DNA from: Bradyrhizobium sp. NDS-1 | GTDB lineage: Bacteria; Pseudomonadota; Alphaproteobacteria; Rhizobiales; Xanthobacteraceae | DNA length: 64,000 bases | Direction: 5' to 3' | Assembly (NCBI RefSeq): GCF_032918005.1 | Contig: NZ_CP136628.1 | Location: forward strand, 2,403,501-2,467,500 | In this document: positions 46,607-55,855 of the stretch, piece after piece | How the letters are laid out: each line of letters starts with the position of its first letter | How positions within the stretch are numbered: position 1 is the stretch's first letter | The notes under the pieces: generated by a model | Told to the model about the DNA's origin: nothing | Database searches by the model: none | The model's input: the letters and a program-made list of their open reading frames with translations, nothing else | Position numbers and translations under genes: made by a program

Positions 46607-47893
46607 TCACCTCAGAGGGTACGGCTTCCCGGTTGTGTCGGCTATTTTTTCCAAAATGCCGTCGCACAGCCGCTCTATGTCACGCACCGCGTGCTCCGCT
46701 GTAATGCACACCCGAATCCCCACCTTGCCTACCCCGTCCGCAGAAAGCGGGGTCACTGAAGTATAGAAGCCCATATCGAACAAGCCTCTTGCGGTTTCGA
46801 TTGCACTGGCCTCAGATCCAATCGCAATCATTCTGATGGGAAGTGAATTGCCTTGCTGGGCGGTTGCGAGACGACGGTCAAAGAGGTCAATTCGCTGCGA
46901 CAGAGTTGCAAGCCGCTGTTTGAGCTCCGCCGATCGATGAATTTTGCACGACGCGAGTGCCGCGCCAATCGCTGCCGGATTGGGCGCACCCGAAAACGCA
47001 TAAGGAATGGAGCATCGAAATGTTGCCTCGTGCTCAGCCGTCCCAAGCATCAACATTCCTCCAGCTGCGCCAAATCCCTTGGCCAGCGAGGCTGCTATGA
47101 TGGTTCGCTCACCAAGCCATTGCGGATAGTTGGATCGAGCAAATCCTTCGCCGTGGGGTCCGAAGATTGATAGTCCGAGAGCGTCGTCCATATAAAGAAA
47201 AAGCCCGTAACGCTCCTGAAGCTGATGCAGTTCCTTGGTGGGCGCGTCCCCCCCGATGGGATAAACACCATTACAAACATACGCGACAAGCGAATTCTCG
47301 CGGCACAAGCGCTCGAGATCGTCGATATCGTTGTGCGCAATCGTTTCCACTCGGGTCTCTTCAGCTATCAGGGGCCTTTGATGGAGAAGCGAGTTGTGCG
47401 CGAAGCGGTCGAACACGACTACTGGCTTACTTCCTCCCGTCAAGCGGCCTGACGCAAGGATAGGTATCGATCCGACATTCGCTAGCATACCACTCGAAAA
47501 AGCGAGCACGCGCGCGCAGAACATCTCGGACAAGGCGTATTCGAGCTCACCTAACAGATCGAAGCTGACTCGCGTCCGGCTACGAGACCAAGGCCATGAG
47601 CGGTGCCCCTCAGCGGCCTCGATCGCTGCAGCGACTATTAGCGGATGATTGTCGAGGCCGAGGTAGGAGCAACTAACGAAATCAATTAAGTGCGGGCGGC
47701 TGTCAGGCGGACCATTGCCACCCGAACGAATGGCGTGCGAGATGGTCGACCCAGCATGGGTGCCCGCAAAAGTATCCCTGCCTTGTACATCGAAATGCGG
47801 CAAGCGCCTGCTGAATCCCCAAGCAGTTTTCCAGAACTGTCTATCCGGGTAGCGTTCTTCAGTCGTGATGCACCGTTCCATTTCCTGCTCCAT
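46607..47893 (-). CDS. Alpha-oxoamine synthase-like PLP enzyme (AONS/KBL family)
   Basis: Fold-type I PLP enzyme that would join an amino acid with an acyl-CoA, losing CO2. About 428 residues from the ATG at 47893; other starts (47881, 47932) are possible. Landmarks: FVSCSYLGLDNHP, FSSGMLANVGSI, the VFDRFAHNS segment, YMDDALGLSIFGPHGEGF and the PLP lysine in SLAKGFGAAGGM. The family normally has DEAHxxG at the cofactor site; here the His is Leu (DDALGLS), so activity may be altered. Unlike biotin-type KAPA synthases it has an N-terminal extension of ~50 residues. No pathway partner is adjacent. A secondary-metabolite or signal-molecule role is possible. Confidence 0.8.
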   Translation of the reverse strand: MEQEMERCITTEERYPDRQFWKTAWGFSRRLPHFDVQGRDTFAGTHAGSTISHAIRSGGNGPPDSRPHLIDFVSCSYLGLDNHPLIVAAAIEAAEGHRSWPWSRSRTRVSFDLLGELEYALSEMFCARVLAFSSGMLANVGSIPILASGRLTGGSKPVVVFDRFAHNSLLHQRPLIAEETRVETIAHNDIDDLERLCRENSLVAYVCNGVYPIGGDAPTKELHQLQERYGLFLYMDDALGLSIFGPHGEGFARSNYPQWLGERTIIAASLAKGFGAAGGMLMLGTAEHEATFRCSIPYAFSGAPNPAAIGAALASCKIHRSAELKQRLATLSQRIDLFDRRLATAQQGNSLPIRMIAIGSEASAIETARGLFDMGFYTSVTPLSADGVGKVGIRVCITAEHAVRDIERLCDGILEKIADTTGKPYPLR

Positions 47894-48599
47894 GCCCTTA
47901 CAGTAAAAACGCGCAGATCCTCTCCCCAACACGCCGGATGAACCCGAGGGTTGGCTGCGGACGATACAATCTACTCTAGCCTTCGAAACAGCCGTGGAGA
48001 GCTTCTATTCGTGCGACGGATCAAATACATCTCTCGGCCTGTGGACCTTGTCGCCTCGTGATTAGCTTGCCAAGGCAAGTGTCGAACTGAGGATACCTCC
48101 TTAACGACCGGATGGGGCACTACCGACTCTGGTGAGAGGTAGTGCATTCGCTATTCGGGAGCCGGCGTCGGGCCATATCATTGAGCTTCGTATCATAGAG
48201 CCTCGTAGATCGCTGTTGAGGCCGAGGTGAAATTGCAGCTTGCGATGAACGATGTCATGGCCAACGCCCAAGTTCATGCGGCGAAAGTTCTGAGTTCCGT
48301 CGAAGTTGGTGGAGCGCCGGGACGGAATTGGCGATAGTCACCTACGCGCCGGTAAATCGGTCCCCAGCGTAGCCCAATGGTCCGCCCGTCAGACGGAGCA
48401 GCACGTGGACCGCGCCGACTCCGGTAAGCGGTCGCGCGCGTACTACCCTGCACCCATCGCCATCGGCTTATTACGTTAAGCAGCATTCCTCGGTGACGTA
48501 CCTATCTACCCATCACAAGATAGTCGTAAGCATCGCACCTGCGTAAGTGATCGGGCAGGGTCAAAGCGCGTTCTCATAAACGACACTCGAGCGGTACTC
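47894..48599. other. Non-coding or decayed stretch
   Basis: About 700 bases with no recognised gene. The right part continues the decayed thioesterase region, in which similarity fades. Confidence 0.35.
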
Positions 48600-48736
48600 G
48601 CGCTTGGTGGCGATGCAAATCGCCAGGGTCTCATTCCTACCCCACAGCTGGAGGTAACAACCCCGTGTAGTCGAGCCAGAGACAGCATCTTCAGCGCCGA
48701 TGTCCGCAGCGGTCGGAGGAGCCATTGTCAGACATG
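48600..48736 (-). pseudogene. Decayed thioesterase gene next to BKACE copy 2
   Basis: Starts ATGTCTGAC inside the BKACE end, as the intact thioesterase does at 14072. The nucleotide alignment with that gene continues (GACCGCTGCGGA, TGGCTCGACTAC against TGGCTTGACTAC, ATCTTCAGCT-like CTCCAGCTGTGG) but a frameshift gives a stop after about 14 codons. Divergence here is far greater than in the adjoining BKACE gene. Confidence 0.65.
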
Positions 48737-49618
48737 AGCCCTGAGCGCGAGTTTCTCGCGCACTTCGTCCGGCCGCATCACCCGCACTCCGATACTTTCG
48801 AGGATTTGTACCGACCGCTCGACGAGTTCGGCGTTGGTCGCAAGCCTTCCGCGCGAGAGGTATAGGTTGTCCTCCAATCCTACTCGCACGTTTGCGCCGG
48901 CTAGTGCCGCCATAGCGACATACGGAAGCTGCATCCGCCCGATCGAAAAGGCCGAGTAGACGGCACCCGGCGGGATCTGGTTCACCATCGCCATCAGCGT
49001 GGCTGGATCGGCTGGCGCGCCATAGCGGATACCCATGCACAGCTGGATCAGCGGCTTAGTGATCAGCCCCTCCTCGATCAGGTCGCGCACCAACCACAGA
49101 TGACCGGTATCGAACACCTCGAGCTCAGGACGCACGTCGAGCTCCTGCAATCGCGCCGCCATCTTGCGCAGCGTCGGGTAAGTATTGATCATGACGTACT
49201 CTTTGGCGCCGAAGTTCATCGACCCACAATCGATCGTGCAGATTTCAGGGCGCAGCTCTTCCACGTGCACGAGCCGTTCAAGCGCGGGCGCCATATCGGT
49301 CCCAGATGGATCCGGCGGAAGGGGAGCGTCGGGCCCACCCAGCACAAGATCACCGCCCAATCCAGTCGTTAGGTTAATTACCGGGTTCACATCCGACTTC
49401 CGAATTCGCTGCACCACTTCCCGATAGAGAGCGGGATCTCGCGAGGCCCGCCGGGTTTTCGGATCACGCACGTGGATGTGCACCACCGCCGCGCCCGACC
49501 TCGCGGCTTCGATCGCTGAGTCCGCGATCTGCTCGGGAGTCACGGGCACATGGTGACTACGCTCCACATTCGAACCACTGCCCGTGACCGCGCAGGTAAT
49601 GAACACCTCGGACATCAT
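48728..49618 (-). CDS. BKACE / 3-keto-5-aminohexanoate cleavage family enzyme, copy 2
   Basis: 296-residue zinc-dependent beta-keto acid cleavage enzyme, with the HIHVRDP metal motif, TTGLGGDLVLGG and GLEDNLYLSRG. From residue ~42 to the end it differs from copy 1 (13189) at only a few residues, while the first ~40 residues differ at over a dozen positions (TGSGSNVERSHHVPVTPEQI against TGSGGAVDLSPHVPVSPEEI). A strong AAAGGAGC site precedes the ATG. Its thioesterase partner has decayed, so it may depend on that of copy 1. Substrate as for copy 1: dehydrocarnitine-like by context, unproven. Confidence 0.93.
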   Translation of the reverse strand: MMSEVFITCAVTGSGSNVERSHHVPVTPEQIADSAIEAARSGAAVVHIHVRDPKTRRASRDPALYREVVQRIRKSDVNPVINLTTGLGGDLVLGGPDAPLPPDPSGTDMAPALERLVHVEELRPEICTIDCGSMNFGAKEYVMINTYPTLRKMAARLQELDVRPELEVFDTGHLWLVRDLIEEGLITKPLIQLCMGIRYGAPADPATLMAMVNQIPPGAVYSAFSIGRMQLPYVAMAALAGANVRVGLEDNLYLSRGRLATNAELVERSVQILESIGVRVMRPDEVREKLALRAHV

Positions 49619-50067
49619 TTGACCGCTCCTTTAAGCTTCATCTATTCCAAGCTATGCCAAACTCAAATTCAGCAAGCAGCACGGGTGCATGGGGCGCGTC
49701 CACCATGTCTTTTGCAGCCTAGCCACCGCAGTCGTGATCTAGCAAACGGCGTGCCGCTCGCGAAGCACCATGCGGGGCTTACGTTACGAGCCAAACCACG
49801 TCGCGGCTACCAGCCGGCTCTTGGACTGACTGTAGGAGTTCCGACATAGTGTATCCAAGAGGACAAATGGGTGGTGAAAAACACGGTTTTGCTTGATGAT
49901 TCGTTCTTGTACCCCCACACCGTTGACCTTGACATGCATTTGGTACTTCACCGCCGCGATCTTCGGCAGGCTGCAGCATTGTGATTGTGACGCATTTTAA
50001 CAGGAAGTTTGTCTTCGCATTTTGTAGCTCATTGGGTGGTGGGCGAGGTCCTTGAGAGCGGCGACAA
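49619..50067. other. Non-coding stretch
   Basis: Upstream region of BKACE copy 2, then about 400 bases with no recognised feature before a group II intron fragment. Confidence 0.35.
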
Positions 50068-50460
50068 GCAAGAGACGGAGGGGCGGGCATTAGCCCCACT
50101 CCTTCGACATGTTCCTGCACTTCATGCTCGATCTCTGGATCCATCGACGACGCCGTCGCCGCGCGTGCGGTCGCATCGTGCTTGTGCGCTATGCGGATGA
50201 CTTTCTCGCGAGCTTCGCGAGCGAGGCCGATGCGCAGGAAATGCTCTTGGCTCTCAGGGCGCGGCTGGCAGCTTCGGCGTAATGCTCCAGGAGAACCCGA
50301 CGCGTCTGATAGAGTTTGGCCGGTTGGCGCCCGTCTCGGGTCAGCGGCGCGGCGAGCGCCGGCCAGTGACCTTCGCCTTTCTCGGCTGCACCCATTACTG
50401 CAGCGTACCCGGGACGGCAGGTTCTCATGAAACACACGACGAAAGCGAAACGCCTGACGC
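50068..50460 (+). pseudogene. Group II intron reverse transcriptase fragment
   Basis: Broken frames give the RT palm region: MLDLWIHRRRRRACGR, VLVRYADDFLASFASEADAQ with the catalytic YADD, then in another frame PTRLIEFGRLAPVSGQRRGE and RRPVTFAFLGCTHYC. These are consecutive in intron-encoded LtrA-type proteins. The N-terminal RT part and the maturase/endonuclease end are absent. No intron RNA domain V was recognised nearby. Confidence 0.8.
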
Positions 50461-51238
50461 CGCTGTGTTGGCATATCTGTTAAATCAGCTTCGGGTTCTT
50501 GTTATGCAGGCTCCACGAAAGCTGGACTGTCAGCCAGCCGCCTGATTGTTGGGAACACCCGTTGAATGTGCGTTCAACTCAGCCAACCAGCGTTCCAGCT
50601 CCTGATACTCGCTCGACGATATGCATGAGCCGCTGATCGATGTCATGTGTTGGCTTCAGCCGGGCCTGAGCGGTTTCTCCTGCCCTCCCGGCGGCGCTAT
50701 GTGCCCGCGGCCCGAGTTAGTCATAGAATAGATCGAGGCACCCGCGCCGCGAACGCCCTTCACGTTTCGTTTGAGTGACCGCCTGACCAGCGGCTTGGAG
50801 GCGCAGAAGATCGATCGCTTTGCAGGAATCGATGGCCTAGAAAGTTCGGTCGGGTCAACTACCAACTTCGGTATTTGAGCCGGTGGCCGGAAGGTGGCAC
50901 TTTGTCCAGCGAACGTCGAATTGGAAAGGCTTCTGGCTCTAGGTATCGGCATGCAAAATCGACCTGACGCAGGTTGAATAAATCGCGCAGATTGATGAGT
51001 TCGTTGATCGCTCTTCTCCCGACAGCGAAACTCGTTAGATCGACCCGCTTGGCCCTTTTCAGAGGCGAGAACATTCTTCGTATATCCAGAGCTGCGGAAC
51101 GACATCGCGGGTTGTGTGAGTTATCCCTGAGAATGGTTGGGCGAGCGCATAGAAACATAGTGGACGAGCCTTCCAGGCCCAAATTGCACCCATAATAGCT
51201 CGCCGATGTGCGTCGGCATCTCGAAGAATGGAGACTCC
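50461..51238. other. Non-coding or decayed stretch; leader of the CoA-transferase gene
   Basis: About 780 bases without a recognised gene. The final part carries ATGGAGACTCC just before the start at 51239. Confidence 0.35.
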
Positions 51239-53677
51239 ATGGGAGTTCTATCTCACTTGCGTATCGTGGAGGTCGGTAGCTCGGCGGCAACAAGTTACTG
51301 CGCGCGCCTGTTCGCAGATTTCGGAGCCGATGTTCAGAAGGTCGAGCCGCCATCTGGCGATCCACTTCGCCTGAGTGCGCCGCTGACGCCGCGCGCGCAG
51401 AGTGCGTGGTTCGCGTTCTTGAGCATCAACAAGTCAAGCATCATGATAGATCCCACTGAATCGGATGCGAGCAAGAGGTTATCGGCTCTGATCGAGGGGG
51501 GCGACATCCTGCTCGATGGTCGAGAGATCGACTCCGCAGAGTGCCCGCCCATTGATATCGTCGCCATCTGCAAGCGCTGTCCCAATTTGATCTACCTCGA
51601 AGCGAGCTGGTTTGGGCGTGTCGGCCCGTATGCGCGATACGCCGCGACGGATTCGACCATCCGCGCGCTCGCGGGTCTAATCAAGCTCGTTGGACCCTCC
51701 GAGGGGCCGCCATTGCACGCTCCGGATTTCCAAACGGGAATCCTTGCCGGACTGTGGGGCTTCATTGCTACGGCTTCATCGATTATTGGACGAACGCACT
51801 CTGGTGCGGGCCGATCGTTATCGCTCAGTGTTCTCGAGTCGACCGTGACCCTAAGCGAGTTTTTGATGTGCGAAGCGTTTGAGCACGGCGATGTCATGCG
51901 CCGGACTGGCACTAACCGCTTTTGGCGGGCATTCCCGTGGGGCATATACGAAACGACGAAGGGCTGGCTCGGCGTTTCGGTCGAGACGCCCGCACAATGG
52001 CGAGCATTCTGCGACATGCTCGGCCTGTCCGATTTGCGCGATGATTCGACTTTGATCGTCGTTGACGCTCGTTTGAAGAATATGGAAGCGATTGAGCGGA
52101 AGATCATTTCGAGGTTGAAGGGTCGCCCAGCAGTGGAGTGGTTTGCAGAGGGAGTGAAACGTAGAATCCCACTCGTATCAGTGCCCGAAATATCCAGTCT
52201 GATTCGGGATGAGGAGAAGCGGCTGCGCGGCGCGATAGTGCCTGTTAGTTTTGGTGAAGAGGAGGGCGTCACGGTCGGAGCCGCCCAGCGGCTGGCAGTG
52301 ACACCGCCCCTCCTCGGAGGCAGAGTTCCGGCACTTGGCGAGCAGCAGGTCTTCACAAACCGCCCAACTCGCCCGGCTAGCACTGAGTTGCGAGCACCAG
52401 CTCCCAGCGCTGCTGAACGGTTGCCCTTACACGGGCTGCGCATCATTGACTTCACGATGGGCTGGGCGGGCCCTTTGTGTACACGTACACTCGCTGACCT
52501 CGGTGCGGACGTCATAAAAATCGAGGCCATTCAATATCCGGATTGGTGGCGCGGCGCCGATAGGCGATCTGCATACGTCGACGAGCAGATGTACGAAAAG
52601 AAGACGCGGTTCTGCATCATGAATCGTAACAAGCGCGGTATCACCCTTGATCTGTCACGACCGCAAGGCGTCGCACTTGCAAAACGCCTTCTGACGATAG
52701 CCGACGCTGCCATCGACAACTATTCGGTCAATGTGCTGCCGAAGCTCGGGCTCAGTTATGACGCTCTTCGAGAGCTCAACCCACAGTTGGTCATGATGTC
52801 AATGTCGGCATTCGGGGTGAGCAGCGTTCATCGCGAATGCCGCGCCTACGGATCTACTCTCGAACAGGGATCGGGGTTACCAGCGGTGATTGGCAATGCC
52901 GGTGGGCCTCCTGTGATGGGTCATGTCGCGTTTGGGGATGCCGTAGGCGGTTTGAACGGATGCGCTGCAGTTCTGGTTGCGTTGATCCACGCTCAAACTA
53001 CCGGGAAGGGACAGTACATTGACCTTGCGCAGATCGAATGCATGATGCCGTTCGCAGCGCCATGGATTACGCTTCACTCGATCGACGGTCTGCCGCCGAA
53101 AAGGTATGGCAATAGACATCCGCAGTTCGTTCCGCACGGCTGCTTCCGATGCGCAGGTGAGGATAACTGGATCGTGGTAGCGGCTACCGATCAGGGCATG
53201 TGGCATCGACTCGCGTGGCTTATTGGTCGGCCCGACTGGGCCGAGGACGCATCGCTGAAATATCCAGAATCCCGCCGGCTTATTGAGGATGCCATCGAAC
53301 GAGAAATTGCGGCCTGGACGCGTACTCGCGATGCGGATGAGGCCATGTCCGAGTTGCAGGCGGTAAAAGTTGCCGCCGGTGTGGCTCGGCTGCCAATTGA
53401 CCTGCTCGATGACCGGCATCTCAGGTCGCGCGCATTTCTGCAGGAAGTCGAACGTGACTTCGTAGGCCGGCATCCGCAGCCTTCGATGCCGATCCGCGAA
53501 AGTAAAGGTCCCTACGTGGTCTGCGCACCAGCTCCGACGCTGGGGCAACATAACGAAGAGATCTTCTCCGAGCTCCTCGGGCTCTCCAATGCAGAGATCG
53601 AAGAGTTGATGAGGCAGGGTATCATCGGCACATCAATGCTCTCCGAAGCAGAGCTAGCAAGAGCAAAAGAGGCATAG
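51239..53677 (+). CDS. Double-domain CaiB/BaiF-type (class III) CoA-transferase
   Basis: Class III CoA-transferase moving CoA between carboxylic acids, such as carnitine derivatives or aromatic acids. 812 residues, twice the normal ~400, made of two full CaiB-like domains. The first begins LSHLRIVEVGSSAATSY and has PDFQTG with the probable catalytic Asp; the second begins LPLHGLRIIDFTMGWAGPL and has FGDAVGG with its Asp. A Pro/Ala-rich linker near 380-400 joins them. The ATG at 51239 fits the domain start; an upstream ATG at 51206 is less likely. The SDR (53902) and the CaiC-like ligase (55856) follow on the same strand, consistent with one CoA-ester pathway. Confidence 0.9.
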   Translation: MGVLSHLRIVEVGSSAATSYCARLFADFGADVQKVEPPSGDPLRLSAPLTPRAQSAWFAFLSINKSSIMIDPTESDASKRLSALIEGGDILLDGREIDSAECPPIDIVAICKRCPNLIYLEASWFGRVGPYARYAATDSTIRALAGLIKLVGPSEGPPLHAPDFQTGILAGLWGFIATASSIIGRTHSGAGRSLSLSVLESTVTLSEFLMCEAFEHGDVMRRTGTNRFWRAFPWGIYETTKGWLGVSVETPAQWRAFCDMLGLSDLRDDSTLIVVDARLKNMEAIERKIISRLKGRPAVEWFAEGVKRRIPLVSVPEISSLIRDEEKRLRGAIVPVSFGEEEGVTVGAAQRLAVTPPLLGGRVPALGEQQVFTNRPTRPASTELRAPAPSAAERLPLHGLRIIDFTMGWAGPLCTRTLADLGADVIKIEAIQYPDWWRGADRRSAYVDEQMYEKKTRFCIMNRNKRGITLDLSRPQGVALAKRLLTIADAAIDNYSVNVLPKLGLSYDALRELNPQLVMMSMSAFGVSSVHRECRAYGSTLEQGSGLPAVIGNAGGPPVMGHVAFGDAVGGLNGCAAVLVALIHAQTTGKGQYIDLAQIECMMPFAAPWITLHSIDGLPPKRYGNRHPQFVPHGCFRCAGEDNWIVVAATDQGMWHRLAWLIGRPDWAEDASLKYPESRRLIEDAIEREIAAWTRTRDADEAMSELQAVKVAAGVARLPIDLLDDRHLRSRAFLQEVERDFVGRHPQPSMPIRESKGPYVVCAPAPTLGQHNEEIFSELLGLSNAEIEELMRQGIIGTSMLSEAELARAKEA

Positions 53678-53901
53678 TTTGCGGCGACGATGGTGTCGCT
53701 TTCAGTTGATCCGCGCCACGTAGTGCTCTGCAAGTCGCACTTGCAGGCGCGCCGTACAGGTCGTGATTACGCGTGACTCTTGAGGTCCTGCCAGCCTGGA
53801 GCCGGGATTCCAGCCATAGCAGGTTGATATACAACTTGTTCGCAAATGGGCATTTGTGTCTTGCCGACTCGGAATGCTTGTTAGAGTAGAAGAGGAAAAC
53901 A

Positions 53902-54687
53902 ATGTCAAAAGACAGTTTCTGCGCGATCGTGACGGGCTCGTCATCGGGGGTTGGAGCGGCAACTGCGTGTCTCCTCGCAAGGGATGGAGCTCGCCTTGTC
54001 ATAAATTACGTCCATAATCGCGGGGGGGCCGAACATACCGCTGAAGCGTGTAAGAAGTTGGGCGCGGCCGCGGTCGTAGTGGTGCAAGGCGACGTCTCGC
54101 GTGATGAAGATTGCAGAAAGATCGTCCGTGGCGCAGCGGTTTGGGGAAAACTGGACGCGCTCGTGAATAATGCTGGCAGCACTAAACACGTTCAGCACGG
54201 CAATCTCAGCGGATTATCCGCTGAGGACTTTCAGCGCATATACGCGGTCAACACGATAGGCCCATATCAGATGATCCGCGCCGCGAGATCCTTGTTGGAA
54301 GCGAGCGCTAAGAAATCGGGAAGGGCTGCCGCGGTGGTTAACGTATCTTCTGTCGCGGGTATCAACGGGGATGGTTCCTCACTGGCTTATGTCGGGAGCA
54401 AGGGCGCGCTCAACATCATGTCGCTGTCGCTCGCAAAAGCGCTCGCGCCATGGATTCGCGTCAACACGGTTTGCCCGGGCTATATTGACACGCCCTGGTA
54501 CGCCAAGGGCTGCGGTGAGCTCCGGGCCAAACAGATACGCGATTCTGTCCTCGAGAAGGTGCCGCTGAAGACCGTCTCGACCGCCGAGGATGTCGCGCAG
54601 CTTGTGTATTTCCTTGCGAATTCTGGGTCGAGCAACATAACCGGCGAGTACCTGCGGATAGATGGCGGTATGCACCTCGTTTCATGA
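53902..54687 (+). CDS. Short-chain dehydrogenase/reductase, FabG-like
   Basis: Classical SDR of 261 residues. Cofactor motif TGSSSGVG at the N-terminus, NNAG in DALVNNAGST, Ser in VVNVSSVAGING and the catalytic YVGSK. The C-terminal NITGEYLRIDGGMHL is typical of 3-oxoacyl reductases and gluconate-type dehydrogenases. A possible AAGAGGAAAAC ribosome site precedes the ATG. It probably oxidises or reduces a 3-hydroxyacyl intermediate in the CoA pathway suggested by its neighbours. Confidence 0.92.
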   Translation: MSKDSFCAIVTGSSSGVGAATACLLARDGARLVINYVHNRGGAEHTAEACKKLGAAAVVVVQGDVSRDEDCRKIVRGAAVWGKLDALVNNAGSTKHVQHGNLSGLSAEDFQRIYAVNTIGPYQMIRAARSLLEASAKKSGRAAAVVNVSSVAGINGDGSSLAYVGSKGALNIMSLSLAKALAPWIRVNTVCPGYIDTPWYAKGCGELRAKQIRDSVLEKVPLKTVSTAEDVAQLVYFLANSGSSNITGEYLRIDGGMHLVS

Positions 54688-54939
54688 GGAGTTATGCCGT
54701 CGGAAGTCGGCCGCGGCACTTAACTGTCGCGGGCAAAGCAGGTAAGCCGAAGGCACGACGTCGCAGTGAGCAAGCCAGCCTCGAATAGAGTACTTTCCCA
54801 TGACCTTGCCGAACAAGATGGCGCAAAGTCAGCCGCCCCATCGCTCACCACACGACAATCTCCCGAAGTAGTGCTAGACAGAAGCGGATTGCAGGCGGCC
54901 GGTGTAAAAGATCCGCCGCGTGACGGCGGAGCTCCAAGG

Positions 54940-55085
54940 CGAGTTGCGGGGGGTGACGAGAGCCAACGTGCGGCTTGCACTGACCAATACTGTCGAGCAA
55001 CAGAGCTGTCTGATGCTTCAACGAGCGCGCCACCGCTTCATCCGACGGCAGGTTGCGGTCATCAATTGGATCCGCCGTTGGATCG
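54940..55085 (+). pseudogene. IS110-family transposase fragment
   Basis: Reads NVRLALTNTVEQQSCLMLQR, then ARHRFIRRQVAVINWIRRW, matching MRFVPVKTVEQQGILMLHR and TRDLLIRQRTGAINALRGH of the intact IS110 transposase at 41066. Only the middle of the gene survives. Confidence 0.65.
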
Positions 55086-55159
55086 CTGGCGACAGATTGC
55101 GGACGGTCATGTCCTCGATCATGCGGCGGCGAAGAGGGCTGATCTCAGCCATCGGAAAA

Positions 55160-55206
55160 CTCCTGTCTGAAGGGTCGGGCTTCGAAAACCCGCGATCAGA
55201 CAGGAG
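55160..55206. repeat. Long inverted repeat, 11-base arms
   Basis: Perfect arms CTCCTGTCTGA and TCAGACAGGAG separated by 25 bases, which contain an inner CGGG/CCCG pair. It could form a cruciform or a transcript hairpin. No T-run follows. Possibly the end of a lost mobile element. Confidence 0.55.
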
Positions 55207-55855
55207 GCTGCTCTTGCGAGCCGTCCTCAATTGCCGCGGGAGCGGCTTCGTTCAATCCCGCTCCAAGGCCTGCTTTCCGGCAAACACGTCTAGGGCAAAA
55301 TACCTTTTGGGAGTCCCAATCAACGGCTTGGGCATTCTTCACGGGAGATTAGGCAGAGATCGCGCAACGGTGCGCTGCCAGCTCATTGGCACTTCACCAA
55401 AGTAGGTAGTAGCTCAGATCTCTGATCTGACCGTATTGTACGATGGCAGTCGCCGCATTGACTATCGGTGTAAGTCATCACGAAGGCCGGGTAGAGCAAA
55501 TGGTAGACGTAGCTAGTTCGACGCAGGTCAGCGCCATTCAAATGCGCGACGAATGTTCTTATCCCCACAAAAAGCGCTAGTGGAGTGGAATGTCTCGATC
55601 ACCGGAGTCTGAGTGATATACGTGCACCGCAGTTTCATTGGTCTGCTCACGTTACCGGTGACAATCTGCGCCTTGAAAGTACGTCTTCTGTACCGGCGCG
55701 TCGTCCGGTTAGCGGCTGTCTACGTCATGCGCATGTCTGGACACCGGCGACCCTGGAGTACCCATTTCATGGTCGGATAAATCGGCGAGTTTCGACGGAA
55801 GTGTTGCCGCCCCGTCGTAGACGTTCGTCTGTTCTCCTGAACAAGGTAGCTATCA

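Larger units (their letters stand above)
54688..55855. other. Gap with an IS110 fragment and a hairpin
   Basis: About 1.2 kb between the SDR and the acyl-CoA ligase. It contains a decayed IS110 piece and a strong inverted repeat, listed separately. The rest has no recognised gene. Confidence 0.4.
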
